Shown one piece after another: positions 34,818-49,800 of a stretch of 64,000 nucleotides of DNA; the first letter of the stretch is position 1; every line of letters begins with the position of its first letter. A program made the translations under genes and the position numbers. Source of the DNA: Parapristionchus giblindavisi (taxonomy: Eukaryota; Nematoda; Chromadorea; Rhabditida; Diplogasteridae); NCBI GenBank assembly GCA_943737045.1, contig CALSFV010000020.1, positions 620,001-684,000 of the forward strand, in the 5' to 3' direction. The notes below the pieces were generated by a model. It made no database searches. It was not told where the DNA came from and saw nothing but the letters and a program-made list of their open reading frames with translations.

Positions 34818-37800
34818 TCATGAGCAGCAATTCCATTCACTTGAACCTCCTTTGGTTGATCTTTGATCTATACTCAATCGGAGTGATTCTGCTCTGCCGT
34901 ATACGGGAACTTCATACTGCCCTCCGTCCTCGGTTGAGATCACCTACAATTCAATATTCTTGAAAAATTTATCTAATATGATGTGTAATTATAGGGTGAA
35001 ACGCTGGAAAAGCTCTTTTGATACAATAAGAAAACGTGAATGAAAATGATGTCTTAAACAGACAATCTCTTTTAACTATGTCATCAAATTGAAAGATAAA
35101 TATTTATTTATATATTTATCTCTATGCTTGGAATGAATGTGAAAAATATGGGTGAAAAAGGCGAACGAAAAATGGGCAAGAGAGTGTGCAAACGAGGAGA
35201 TTCTTCACTGAATATGATTGCTTTTCACAATTTTTGAACTGAAAACATACGCTTTCGACCAGTCGATGGAACGCCTCATCGATTCCTACATCATCCTTGG
35301 CGGAGGCTCTGCAAAATATAGTAAATATATTAATCCTTCTAAAGTTGTATTTCCTTCTTCATGTAAGATTTAAATATTATTGCTATGTTGTTTGTTCCAC
35401 TTATAATGTGATATTTTCTGAATTCGGATGTAAGAATGGTCATCAAGAGCACGATCAATCGATGCATAGAAAAAATAATTCGATTGATCTATTAAGAGGC
35501 CGGCTCGGTAAGGCTCGAGCATTATGACACCCTGCCGGACATTCGCCAAGACCTTCGATCTGGGCCTCAATACTTTCATCATAGACACATACCGGGGGGG
35601 AGACCGATGAAAGTTATAGTGAAAATGCCCTTGGGCTCAAACCCGGCTCACATATGTTTCATAAATTAAAAAAATTGAAAAATTCATAACTTTTCAATCG
35701 TGATAGCTAGGACTTTTATTTCTTTTTATTGGTAAATAACATGTCATGCACTGTTGTAAACACTCCTGAACAATAATATCATATCGTTCTGAATATGTTT
35801 TTTCGTGATTGATTTTCAGATTCTTCTTCTTCTATCCTCGTTGAAGAGATACTGCAAGAAATGCCGTAGTCTATATTGTAGCTCTGACGATTATGTACAT
35901 GGTGGTCACATTCCCTTGGTCAGCCAGTTTGTCATAAGCCTCGAAAATTGCAACTGAATGTGAGATATGTGTAAATTGAAAAAAATAGAAAATTAAATTT
36001 CTTGAAATTCGCAAGAGTGAGAGGTAGCTGTATTATGTCATTTTACTCGTAGTGATGCGCGTAAATAGGAAAAATATACAAATAGACTCGGACTACATTT
36101 TTTAAAAATTTAGAAAAATAATTATTTTATTTTTATTTTTTCAACTCCCACATTCAGTCGACCGTCAAGGCAAGTTGATTCATAGGACGGATGGTGGTTT
36201 GATGCATGTCCGTTTGCGAAAACAACTGCCTCGTGAAGAATCGTTGTTTCGCAGATCTAGAATTTATTTATTAAACTATCAAACTTGAAAATTTATATGT
36301 TTCTTTGATATAAATCGGTTGGAAGGTGGGGTACGACAACCAAAGCTGTACCATTGTTATCAGTAGGAGTGTACTGTACTGCACTACCGTAACCGTCAGG
36401 AATCACGAACTATTTTTTTCAGTCGACCCATGATTCTCAACCATGAACCCGGGTACATGGTTGAGAATGGCTGAGGTCGAAAAATTCATGATGATCCCAG
36501 ACTAAATACTATGTGGCATTATATCAACAGTGAGCCAACTTTTATTTTTATGGATACCATAACTCGAATTACCGTAATAGTAATGCACGCACCTGAATTT
36601 TCCGAGAATCTCACCACATTTCTATAGGATACGGTAGCTAGATTACGGTAATTCGAACTATGGTATCCATAAAAATAAAAGATGGCTCACTGTTGATATA
36701 ATGCCACATAGTATTTGGTCTAAGATCATGATGATTTTTTCGACCTCATCCATTCCAACCATGAACCCGGGGTCATGGTTGAAAATCATGAGTTGACTGA
36801 AAAAAAAATCAGTTCGCGATTCCTGACGTTGACGGTTGTCCAATAGCGTTTACTCCTACTGATTAAAATGGTACAGCTTTGGATGCAATACGCTACCTTC
36901 CAACCGATTTATATTAAAGAAACATATAAATTTTCAAGTTTGATAGTTTAATAAATAAATTCTAGATCTGCGAAACGACGATTCTTCACGAGGCAGTTGT
37001 TTTCGCAAACGGACATGCATCAGCCACCATCCGCCCTATGAATCAACTTGCCTTGACGGTCGACTGAATGTGGGAGTTGAAAAAATAAAAATAAAATAAT
37101 TATTTTTCTAAATTTTTAAAAAATGTAGTCCGAGTCTATTTGTATATTATTCCTATTTACGCGCATCACTACGAGTAAAATGACATAATACAGCTACCTC
37201 TCACTCTTGCGAATTTCAAGAAATTTAATTTTCGATTTTTGCAATTTACACATATCTCACATTCAGTTGCAATTTTCTAGGCTTATGACAAACTGGCTGA
37301 CCAAGGGAATGTGACCACCATGTACATAATCGTCAGAGCTACAATATACACTATGGCATCTCTTGCAGTATCTCTTCAACGAGGATAGAAGAAGAAGAAT
37401 CTGAAAATCAATCACGAAAAAACATATTCAGAACGATATGATATTATTGTTCAGGAGTGTTTACAACAGCGCATGACATGTTATTAACCAATAAAAAGAA
37501 ATAAAAGTCCTAGCTATCACGATTGAAAAGTTATGAATTTTTCAATTTTTTAATTTATGAAACATATGTGAGCCGGGTTTGAGCCCAAGGGCATTTTCAC
37601 TATAACTTTTATCGGTCTCCCCCCGGTATGTGTCTATGATGAAAGTATTGAGGCCCAGATCGAAAGTCTTGGCGAATGTCCGGACCATGCTCGAGTCTTA
37701 CCGAGCCGGTCTCTTAATCTATCCGTGCCATAAATGGGCGATAACGATTTTTAACCTTAATTCTTGAGTGGCCGCAGTAGAAAAAAAAAACATAGCTATT

Positions 37801-40800
37801 GTAAGTGAATCAGAAGTTTTGCGATCAACATATAAGATCATTCCCGAGCACTAAATATTTTCATTTTAATTATACAATAAGGCTAATTAGCAATATAATA
37901 AATGTCGGTAAAAATATAGGGTATTTATGAAAACGATACCGGAAAGATGCGATGAATCCATTATCCTTCTCGATTTCCGATAACCTTGCATCAGAAAGAT
38001 CATTTGTGAGATCACACTAAATTATTTATTGCTCTTTTATTTATGCGTGTTTATCTATTTATTTATTTTGCATTTAAAATCTTTCTGACCCATGTAAAGT
38101 TACATGTACATTCAACGTTTTTTGTGCTTTGACATATTTCAAAGAACAAAATCGTATTATAAGTGTAAAGATAAATTCATCAAAATCAGTATAATTAATA
38201 TTGAAAATACCTTATTGGCCACGAGTACAGTGGGAACGGGACTACCATCGGCCAATGTGAGCTTTTGATCCAGATCTGCTTTCCATCTAGAAAAATAGAG
38301 ATCAACTTAACAAAGTTCAAACTACGATCTGTAAAACTACAAAATAAGATTAGCTATCTCGAAGATAAAAAAAATCAAAGTATTTCCCATTGATCATTGA
38401 TCATTGATCTTTGATCTCTTCAACTTACCTCAAAGCACCTTCAATCGTTCGTTCCCTTGCAGCATCCATCACAATAACAGCAGCATGTGCATCTTTATAG
38501 TAAACTCGTGTCATTACTCCATATCGATCTTGACCTAAAATTATCGATTTTTAAGGTTTGAAATATCGATTTATTTAAATTTTATCGGTCCCTATCATTT
38601 GTTCTATTCTTAGCACAGTTCTTCCTACATTCATTCTCTCTAATCTTTCTCTACGAAGTCTGGACAAGAGAGAGAGGAGAGGTAGAGGGAGAATTAGAGA
38701 GAGGGTGAGACTATTCCATCTGTTTCTTTTCTTTTCTTGTTCGCATTCACCTCTATTGCCCGTTAAGCGCTTCTGGAATCTCTATTTTTTGTGTATCGCC
38801 TTATGGTTCAGTTCAGTTACTTGCACTGTATCACATTTTTCCATCGATTCATTGTCATCTTTTTGTCAATCTAATACGTCGTTCAGTCCAAAAACTATAT
38901 TTGCTCCATTAGATCAACATCGACTTTATTTATATTTCTCACCCGTTATTTTCGACTGAAATACTTTCATTTCCGGTTATTGTATTGTATCTCATATAAT
39001 ATTGGCCAGCTTGGTATGTTTTGCATTTCTCATACATTCCTTCCCTAATATTTTCACTCGTGAACTTTACTGCCATGGTTCAAGGGTTCGCTTATTCATT
39101 TCCATCCGCCGTCTAACAAAGGAAAATAAAGTATGACATATGCATGAAATTCAATATATCCGTGTCGGAATAGATATGGAGGGAAGCAAGCGAAAAACTA
39201 CTGCGCTATTTTTGCTTTTTTTAAAAATTTTTCTTACATTTATTATCGCTTCCACAAATAGCTTCATGAAGTCGGATATCCACTATGACATCAAATGTTT
39301 AGAGAGAGTCTCCATAGAATATGAGGCTTAACTAAATGCTAAGTGAAAGAAAAAGAATTTTATTGGTCCTATGGAAACTAATTCGATTTCGCAAACGAGA
39401 GTGCTGTGTCCACTGATTATTGGAAACTTTCAAAAAAAATCAACCGCTTTGCCTCATAGATTCCCATTTTCTGAAAAGCACATTACAATCTAATTTTATT
39501 CTCCGCAATGCTCTCTCGTAGACAAGGAGAGCAAGAGAGTGTGGCCAGAGCGGCGTTTCAAATTAACTTGGACTGTCACTGCAGCCAAAACATACGATGA
39601 GATTTTAAAGTAAGTAATATGTTTCTAAAAAATCAATATTTCCTGAGTACAGTACTGTCCTTCTCTATCTCTACTTTGTTCTTCCTTCTTCTTCATTTCT
39701 CTCTCGCGTGTACTCCATTTGTCTGAGGACGACACCTCTCTACTATTTTGTAGGCGCGCACAAAAAGTGAAGAAAAGCGACGAGAGATACTTAGAGTTCG
39801 AGAGAGCGCAGACAGTTAGAGATAGACGAGAGAGTATGGAAACTGGAGAGAGACAATATTTGCCCAACGGCAGTGTGTATAGGGGGCAAGACTGGTAGGT
39901 GAGAGTAGAGGTACGCGATCCTAGAAGTAGTGAGAGAGAGAAAAGACAATGGGAATACACAGCTTCTACTGTTGTTGACGTATTTTATCGAATTAGTTCA
40001 CGATAACCAACTACAGTACTCCCCTGCCTTAAGAGAACCTGACCAATATGTGCTCATTAGGGGACATTAGAAACGAAAGGGATGCTCCAGATATTACTGG
40101 AATTGTGCTTACTCTACCTCCTCCTTCCCCATCTATCTATATCTCTACCTCTCCTTCTCTCCCTCTCCATCTTCACCCAACAAGAGAGGGAGTAGAGGTA
40201 TCGGTTGGACAGGCGTTAAGAGGGTTGTCCCTCTCTCCCTCTCCCCTTCCCTCTCCATCTCCCTCTCCCTCTCCCACTACCTTCTCCCTCTCCCTCCAAC
40301 GTATACATACAACACATTCGGACCTTATAGAGAAAGAATAGAAAGAGATCTATTTTGGAGTGGTCTTTCTATCTCTCTTATTCTCCATTCAATCTACCGT
40401 TTATCGACTTCTCTGTTCGAATAGAAAAGAAAAATGAACGAGGGAGTGTGCAAAACCAGGACAACTTTTAATTTCCATGAATTTTCGTGAATTTTAGCAG
40501 AGCAAAACACCTTATATCGCTTCGATCCGATCCATGTTGAGTTTTTTCTTTTAATATCACAAGTTTAGCCGCCAAGAATTAGTCATTCCGTCAAATTTTA
40601 TCGTTTACGCGACAATATCCGAACCCTAGGCACTGGACAAAATTGAAATGTTTGTGGAAACGATGGTTGCAGAATATTGTGTATTTCCTATCAGCTCTGT
40701 CGACTTTTCCTGATCATAGATTTCAAGATGATCAGTATCTTCTGCATATTCTTGTCGTTTTTTAGTAGTCTTCTTCTGAGTTTAAGTTACTGTTATGTTT

Positions 40801-43800
40801 CACCATCACTTATACTGGATCAAATTTCTCTGATAATAATGTTCATGATAATTATTCTTTCAAAAAGAGCCAATCTCTTGTATTCTGTCTTCTATGTGCT
40901 CTCTCCATCTTCCACACTCTCTCACCCTTCTCTGTCCCTTTTGATTGTTATATGCGTGTGAGATCGACACTTCATTCATCCCCTAACCCCTCGAGGAGTC
41001 TCCTTTTTATTGAAATATCATCTGACTCTCTCGTATTCACACACTCTCTCGTTCCTCTCTCTAACAGTCCGTACTCTCGACGATCTCTTTGTCTCTCGTT
41101 CTCTCAAAGATCTGTAGAGGTTTATATCTCGTTTTATTCCTAACCTTTTGGACGGTATTAAGTATAAGTGATGTAATACGTTATTTTTGATCAAATATTA
41201 TATTATTGATTGATTATATTATAGAATTGACTTGATCTATCTAACCTCCACATCGATAATTTTGTTTAAATTTATCATAACCCTTCATTTTCACCAATTA
41301 TTTTCCATCTGTCAGTTGATACTGACTAATACAATATTAATCATAAAATTAACTGTCTTTGGGACCATCCCATCGCTCGTCCACTAATCTCTCCATCCCC
41401 ACCTAGCGATGATCGCTTCAAATAAATTAATAATATTATTATTATTATTTACTAATATTATTATTATTATTTATGGGCTATTATTTAGAAGCTTTGAACT
41501 TATAAGAAACAGCAAATAGTAATTATTATCATGAATCACTAACACTTCCCTGTCCATCTACAAAGGCCAATACTCTTACCATCACATCCGCATCTCTCCG
41601 TGAATATTTTCCACAGACAATGATTTTCTTTCTTTGAATGGCTTTCCAAACAAACAGGCTTAAGCCGCAGAATACTGCCCAAGCTACATTCGTTATTGTT
41701 CAATTTCTGTTTGTTCCTATTCAAATGCGAGTGATTCTTGACCCTTTTTGCTGTTCCCTTTTTCTATATTCCCTCTTGTTCTGTCCCCCTTTTCTTCTAC
41801 TTCTTTCCCTAATGTATATGTTAGAGATGAACTTTTTGTCTTTGGAATAGAAAGAGAATGATGATTGGGAGACTTATAGCAGAAATATGTACTGAGGGTC
41901 CATTATCGATTTCGTTAAAGTCACTACTTAAAAGCCGTGTATGGCACCGTTGCATACAAGTCTTCGAGAGAGACATCCTATTCCAGGTGTTCATGTTCTG
42001 TTGGTCAAATTAGCTAGGCTTTCGTTCCCTTGAGGGATTCAGATCTTGAATTGTAAAACGGTTTGAGAAAGACTGTGAGAGATCCAAAGGGAGGGGGGGG
42101 GGGCTGGCTCGATGACTAGAATCAATTTTCAATGGGTGACTCGACAGCATCCCTTGTTAGATATTTCCAACATTTTACATGTGTATTGGGAAGAAAGTCA
42201 CCAGGAACTCGAAAATAAACAGGAAAACGAATTTAATATCGATTTTAAGCGTAAAATGCGCCCGAAATACTGAGGCGACCAAAGGGGGTCGCACCCCCCC
42301 CCCCTATACAAGAGGAGACCTTGCGGGACTGTAGGTATAAATCTTCGAGAGTCAAACTACGTCGAAGAGGAAGTCTAAATGATATTTGCTTATCAATCAA
42401 ATATTTCATCAACTTCGATCTGATATCAAATCCGGATTCAATAGTAAGAAGTCAAAGAGATTGAGCGATCAACCTAGATTGTCAACAAATTCTTGGCATT
42501 GAGCCAAGTAATCTCTACGTGAAAAGCTTGGCCGGTCCCAGTGTACTTTGATGCATCATTAATTTTGGATAGGCGAAGAAAGCTTTGTCGACATATATTG
42601 GTTAGATGATCAGTCATAGTCATGATTCTTCGTAAATTACAAATTACATTACTCTATCGATCTGATTTTCGTTAAAAAATACAGTTTAACAATAAGGCCG
42701 CAGTTCCCACCTTAGTTAGGTTAGTTTAAGTTTCAGGTTTCAAGAATATATTTATTTCACCACTTCACCAGCCGCTATTTGATCGGTATTGCCTAGAGTA
42801 TCTTCAATCTATTTCTCTTGGATCTCTCCCTCTAACTTCTACCTCTCTCTCTCTCCCTCTCCTTTTTGAGCACCTACAATTCCCGGAATCTATACCTCTC
42901 CTTATTCGATTTCCCATCATGAAATCCAGTACGTGAGTCGAATAGAGGGGCACACCTTTGGTGTTTCTTCTACTTTGGAAGACGAAGAATCAGATGGTCT
43001 CTAACTATGCCTTTCTCTCCCTCTCCCTTTCCACTCTACCTCTCTCTCTCCCTCTCTCTCTCTCTCTCCCTCTCCCCTCTACCTCTACCTCTCGCCTCCT
43101 CCCTCTCAATCTCCACTGTATTCAGACGTGCTTACTCTCTTTCTTTATTCACACATTCCCCTTCCTGCAATCTGATATCTCCCTTTTCTTCTTCTTATTC
43201 TTCCCCATTTGAGTCAATCCCGGAACTATCAATGATATCAATCGTTCAGCCCTCATTCTTTTGATGGTATACGTAGTCATATACTTCCAATCCCATAAAT
43301 CTTACTCGCTACAACAATATAGGCAATCAATATGTCAACCGATATTAGAAATTTAACCCAAATCAAGATATCACTTCTTCGAGACTTATCTCAGATTCTC
43401 TGTCATTCGTTTCACAATCACTGACATTATCCCTCTGTCAATTGACATTCATCACTTTCCATCTGTCACAATAAGCCCTTCCCTCTGTCAGTCACTTCTA
43501 TCATTCTCGATCGTTCTCACTCACTCTATGCACATTGTTCTCTTTGTCGCTATTCTTGCAAATATCCGAATCGAGAGATTTGTCCCCTCCATCTAACTAT
43601 AAGATCAAGGTACATTCATTGGCCTTTAACCCCTTCCCATCTACATTTTGATTTTCGTATATTGATTTTTAAAGGTTCATCCCCATATTTTACTCCCCGC
43701 TTTGACAACACTCTCTCCCAGAGAAAGCCTGTGCGGGTAGAATTTGTTAGGTTTCAGAGTTATTATAGATTGTAAATATTCAGCCCAAGATGATCCGCAC

Positions 43801-46800
43801 GTGCGACATCGGTATAATTTAAAATATACGAGTTTTCATCTTTTCGCTTAATAAATGTATTGTTCGTAATGGACAAATTTAGGTTTGGTTTAAATTATAA
43901 GATATAAACTTATTTATATAAATAATTCGTTTATGTTCCATGAGACTGAACATTTTTAAATGAGATTAATTTGTTGCAAGTGACAACTACAAAGCTCTCT
44001 GAACCGAACGTTGCTCATCGACCATGTTCCCATCTGGAATTTGTCTTCTCCCTCTTACCTCCCTCTCTTTCTCCATCTCTCCCTCTCCCTCTCTCCTTCC
44101 CCCCTCTCCGTTCTTCACTTATTCCAACGTCTTATCACATATTTGCTTATTTGCCCGATTCTCCTTCTTCTTCTTCTTTTCTTATTCGATTCCGGTTCAT
44201 CAATGATGCCACGTTTGATTCTTTCTTCTACTCATCTCTCCCTCTACCTCTATCCCTACCTCTCACTCCCTCTCCCTCTATCTCTACTTGTACCTCTCCC
44301 TCTACTTCTTACTCTACCTCTCCTTCTACCTCTATCTCTACCTCTACCTCTCCCTCTGCTTCTGTCTGAAACTGCTCGCTTTACTGTGACTTCATTACGG
44401 TTCCCTCTCCATCTCTAATCCTTTTCGCTCTCTATAGTTTTTTCTCTCACTAAACTCTAGTCTTCCAATGTACTCTTTTCGTCGTGCAACCTTTGTCGAG
44501 ACTCTTATCCACTACACCATAGGTCAATAGATACAATTCAATCAGTTGTATTTCATTCATAAGGATAATTTCCTTGTATTATTGCTGCTCTGCCATACTA
44601 CTCCCTTTACATACAATTACTCATGATATGAATTCATGTTGATAAAAAACTTTGAAAGATAAATCCCGAACTAATTTGAAACTCTCCGCTCCGGCAATGC
44701 TCTCTCGTTTTACTTGTCTACGAGAGAGCGTTACCATTGTGGAGAAGAAAGTTAGCTCGGAGTACGCCTTTTCCCCAAAAATCACGGACGAGAGAGCGTG
44801 TAAAAAGTCGAGAGCGTACTCATCTTTTCTTTTGTTTTTGAAACTTTTGAAAAGTTGAGATCATCCTATTCACTTCTTTGTCTTCTCATGGTTTCCTATC
44901 GTAACACTTCACCTTTACCCTTCTCCCTCTACCTCTCCCTTTCCCTCTCCTTATCCCACTTCTATCGTCGCCCCTTCAGATGCCCCTCTCATTATTCATG
45001 TTTCACCGCCCTTTCCCCATCGCCTACGAACCATTGTTTCTCCCTCTTGAACTATCTCGCTTTCCATGTGGAGGAGAGGCAGAGGGAGGGAAGGGAGGGA
45101 AGGGAGAGGGAGAGGGAGGAGAAAGGGAGAGAGAGGGGGGGAGAGGTAGAGGGAGGAGAAAGGGAGAGAGAGGGAGAGGGAGAGGGAGGAGAAAGGGAGA
45201 GAGAGAGGGAGAGGGAGAAATCTTGGCCGATAATGCCCGAGATGCAATCAAACATTTCCGTAGTGTTTCTCTCATTGTCAATGTTCTATTTGATAGATGC
45301 ATCAGAATCCGAAAGAAGGGACAGTAACCTCTCAAAAATTCAAATTCAAATCGCACGCATTATTTTCAAAACAAAAATCATGGTACGGTATTGAGCACTT
45401 TTTCAAAAGTCAACTACGATTGTTTGTTATACTGCCGGAACACCAAAAAAAAAGATCTATCGTTTCTCTACATTCTCTCCACTGAAAAGGAGTGAAGTGA
45501 AGAGATCGAGGAGTAGGGTTTCGTTCATCTTGAATAGTATACCCCCAAAATGTTTTAACCTTCCGCTCGGGACACACTTTCTCGCTGACAAATAAAGCGA
45601 GAGAGTTTCACCAGAGAGGAGAGTTTCAAAATAGTTCTTTCATTTTCAGATATTGTCTCAGTAGATATAATAGCTTTGTGCATTACCCATGAATTAAATT
45701 TATACTTTTGGCGCAGTATTTAATCAATATTGATCACAGTTCCCACAACATCCAGATTGTTTATCATCCTCCTTCTGTCATAAGGCACTTCTATTGTGCC
45801 CTAACACTAATTCTTAGCTATCCAATGAAAACATCGTCAATTCCTCACATTGTTTTTTTTGTTCGATCTATCTGCCTGTATCCTCCCCTTACTCTAACTC
45901 CATTGCTTGTCAATTTCCATGTATCCCATTGATCTCCTATCGTCTACCTCTGTCTCTCCCTCTCCCTCTTCCTCCCTCCCTCTCCCTCCCTCTCCCTCTC
46001 CCTCTCCCTCTCCCTCTTCCTCCCTTTCTCCCTTTCTCCCTCTTCCTCCCTCCCTCCCTCTCCCTCTCTACCTCTTGAATATCAATCGAATCTTGATCTC
46101 AACACCAGGTTAAGTTTATACTCTGTGTGTGCGTACTGTCTCTGTCTCTGCAATTGAAATCCTCTCTTGATTTTCAATGAGAATGACTCATTCCGTTCGA
46201 TTGATGATATTATTGTACTATCCACATCTGTCCCTCTCAAAATATCCATAGGAAACGAAAATCAGTGAAAACTCTCCTCGTTTCACACACTCTCTCGCAT
46301 AGTTTTCTTTTCGTTTCCCTAGTTTTCACACCCGAATAGACAATACTATGTGACATTTGGAAACATTATGTTATGTATTCTAAAGAGGATCACGATTCTC
46401 TGGTGGTCTCTCGTAATTTCTTTAGCATTCCTTACTTTTTTGAATGTAAACTAGAATGATTAATTTTTCAAAAAAAAATTAAACTATGATATAAATTGCC
46501 CCGGGATCAATAGTTTTTTTGTTTGAATGACGTCTTTCCGAGAAAGCTAAAAGAACGGCATTTTACTGTTGAGATAGCTCTTTAACAGAATTTCTGCCAT
46601 TCTTATCTTTCTATTCTTTGCAGTGATTCACAAATATCTCTCTTCCCCCGTGCATTCCTTGCCTAATATTTGTTCGTTCCCTCCCTGTAGACTTACCTCA
46701 TCCCTCCCTCTACCTCTACCTCTGATCTACCTCTCCCTCTGCCTCTCATATCTGTGTACCCCACTACTGCATCCTTGATAGTGATGTGTTAGGCTTTCTC

Positions 46801-49800
46801 GCACAGGAAGCGTGATTATTTCTAAGGCAAATGTGTTTTGTCTGGCGAAGGAGGAATAATCGCATAGACAATCATTCACTTTTTGGATCTACGCAATAGA
46901 AGAGAAAATAGAAGAAAAATAGGCGAAAGATTGTGTAAAACGAGGAGAGTTTTTGTTGCTTTGCCTGTATTTGTTTCTGCGAACTATTGTTGTGGTCGAG
47001 ATCTTGATTAACAAAAAGAACAGAGCGTAAATATTAAACATTTTTTGTCTAATATATTGGTTTCGTATGAATCTTTTCAATCTCACTTCCAATATAAAAA
47101 AGAATGTTCCCTAACAAAACTTTTCGTATTCGTCAATACAATACATCTATCTTTTCAGTACTAAGTTCAGAAGAGTAAGTCAGAGGTAGGGGAGAGGAGT
47201 GGAATTGATCGTAAATTCTTATTCTTCCGTATCCGAGAGATATAATTCATCAATCACTTTATTGCTATTCATGACCATTTCTCTTATGAATACATGGATA
47301 ATATTAAGTTTTTGGCTCCAGTAACTGCATATTGATTATTATTCTGTTTTTAATATTATTAGAGGCGAATAAAATCCTGAGAGCATAGTGCGCTAAGTAA
47401 ATATATGATAAAAGTCGATTGAAACACATCCCAAAAAGTATTGTATCCATACAGAATGTTTTTTGTAAGAAAAATCCCATAATGAATTATGGTATTGAGC
47501 TAATTAATGTCTTCTTTGAGATAGGGCTACGGCTAACAATAAGTTATTTAGTTATTGCTGCATTGATCTACGAGATAATAAATAAAAGAGGAGAGTATTT
47601 TTGGGCGTTAAAATCGGTATTTTTCCAAAATGTAGTTGTCAATAATAAGTCGCATTGAATATTGATTGATGGTTCAATATTGATTGTTCAACTGTATGCT
47701 ACATGCTATTCTGTCCTTTATTCCTGTGCATTTATCATTTGCATATGCAACCGATCTGTCTTCCTCTTCCTCTCCCTCTCTCTATCCCTCTCCCTCTTCC
47801 TCTCCCTCTCCCTCTCTACTATCTCTCTTTCATCCCCTTTGTAATCTCTCTATCGTTCTATTTCTGGCTTTAATCTTTCATCTCTCTCACTCTTGACTCG
47901 AAACGGAAACAGTGATACAAAACTTAGCCTCATACCTATTTCTCCCTCTCCCTCCCTCAATCTACCATCCCTCCCTCTCCCTCTCCCCTCCCTCTCCCTC
48001 TCCCCCCCCTCTCCCTCTCTCCCTCTCCCTTCCCCCAACGTCATATCTGCACTCTCAACCTCTTGTCCCTCACACCAATAACTCTTTCAAAGTTGATCCT
48101 CTTTCCTCTCACGATGGGAGATTTATTCCATATGAGTATCAATAAAATATACAGAGAATATTCCATAAATCGCCCTTTTTTTATTGATTTTAGAGGCACA
48201 CTCCAAGCTAATTTGAAACTCTTCGCTCTGGTCAGACTGTCTCCTCTGGTTTTTTTCTCCCAGTGGGGCCCCAGCAAAAGTGGGCGTGGTTTTGCTCCCC
48301 CACTGGTTTCCCAGGACAAGAGAGTGCTCTAAAGATGACAGATTGGGCGCATTTCTCCCCACTGGTCCCCCAGTAAATCTCCCACTGGTCCCCCAGACAA
48401 AACCATGCGACCACGAGTATGAAACTGCGCTCGTGATACATTTGACAAAGTGTGCTATTCATTGGACGCGCTGCGGCTCTTGGCATGAGCGTTGCGTTCG
48501 GCGTCTTTAAATTTTTTTCTTATTTATATGTTTTATTTTACCAATTCTATGAAATAAGTATAATTTCATTTAAGTTCAATAGGGCAATATGCCGACGCGT
48601 AGTCGAGATCAACGGATGATGAACCGGAGAAAGGTATATTTTTCTATTTAACTATTCCTTAAGTTAATTTTATTTGTTGATAAAAGTATAGAAAACCTGA
48701 AAAGAACAGTCTTCATACATCATCATTCATGTCAACTTATTACTCTCTTTCAACTTATTACGTTTATGGCTACGAGCCTGAAGATTTTAAATTTTGGGTA
48801 TTTTTTTTTAGTTGGAACAACACTTGGAGGACTGAATGTTCACATATATTTCGCCAATGGGTTTGCATGGTCACTTATTTACTGAATTGTTTTATAGAAA
48901 TATTAACTACTTTGTAGCTTTCCAAAGTTCTGCGTATCTTACTCTATAAATGCAATGCTAGCTAATTAATTCTAATTTCAGCAAGTCCAGCGTTAACTTT
49001 TTCGCTTCATGGGCATAGTGCAGCCAGCCAACTGAATATTGTGAGTTCTTCCACTTGTTCATTTACGATCCTAGTTATTTTCCTACCGATTAAATTGCAT
49101 GCTAAGAAAAATAAAATTGCTCATGAGCATTCGTTTCCTTGACCTCTAACGAATGGTATTCCACTCATAGATCCATTCATACCTTCTGGCAGCTCTACTC
49201 CGATTGAGTGGTCTTGCAACGAGTGAAAAAAAAAAGAATACGCGTTTTTCTAAGCCATGTGTTGACGAAAATCGATAACTGATGTATCGTTGAAATCAGC
49301 TTAACAAAGTCTTTGAAATCACAATGCACAATTCGTATAGGATTATTAATAGTCAGGTTAAATAGATTGAAACGGATGACGAATTGGAAGATTGTTATTT
49401 AAAAAATCAATACTTTTCAGTTGGTATGGAAAGAGCAAGATGTGAGGGAGTCGTCAAGTTTATGACTTAGAAGAATGTTCAGCATGATTCATTCAACGGA
49501 TCAATGAATCAGAAGGATATTAAGAAGATGACCAGCTAAGAGGATTAAGTGATCTTTGATCACTAGTTTATGTCCTTTGATCTCTTTCTATGCTACAACA
49601 GTATCTTTTTTTTAATGTTATGTAATGATTAACGATTGTTATATGCCCCTCCCCTAATCTTTCAATATATTCAGACCGACAAAACGAACAAACTTTTGGT
49701 CCCCTAGTATCTTTGAGATTTCATATTTACAAGCTCTAGATTATTATGTAATGTAATAGTTACTTTGTTGAGTTAGTTATGCTATTTTATTATTGTTTAT

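Larger units (their letters stand above)
38620..48190. other. Repeat-rich portion of Rab intron 3, no gene recognised
   Basis: About 9.5 kb dominated by CTCTCC/CTACCT hexamer arrays, hairpin elements (39.5, 43.7, 44.7, 45.6 kb), G and C homopolymer runs at about 42.1 and 42.3 kb, and unremarkable AT-rich spacers. Open frames over the arrays are low-complexity Ser/Leu/Pro or Arg/Glu/Gly and are not believed to be coding. Confidence 0.6.

Noticed and set aside
35297..35588. Open frames on both strands around 35.3-35.6 kb
   Set aside because: They overlap a Rab exon antisense and the left arm of the 2.2-kb palindrome. The same peptide recurs at 22.2-22.5 kb in the half copy.
43007..45394. Long open frames rich in Ser/Leu/Pro or Arg/Glu/Gly
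   Set aside because: They are produced by CTCTCC/GGAGAG hexamer arrays that stay open in several frames on both strands. No splice structure or domains.
48589..48635. ATG at 48589 as the start of gene H
   Set aside because: It lies inside the dispersed element (the same ATG occurs at 28796), and its frame does not match the next exon at 48982.
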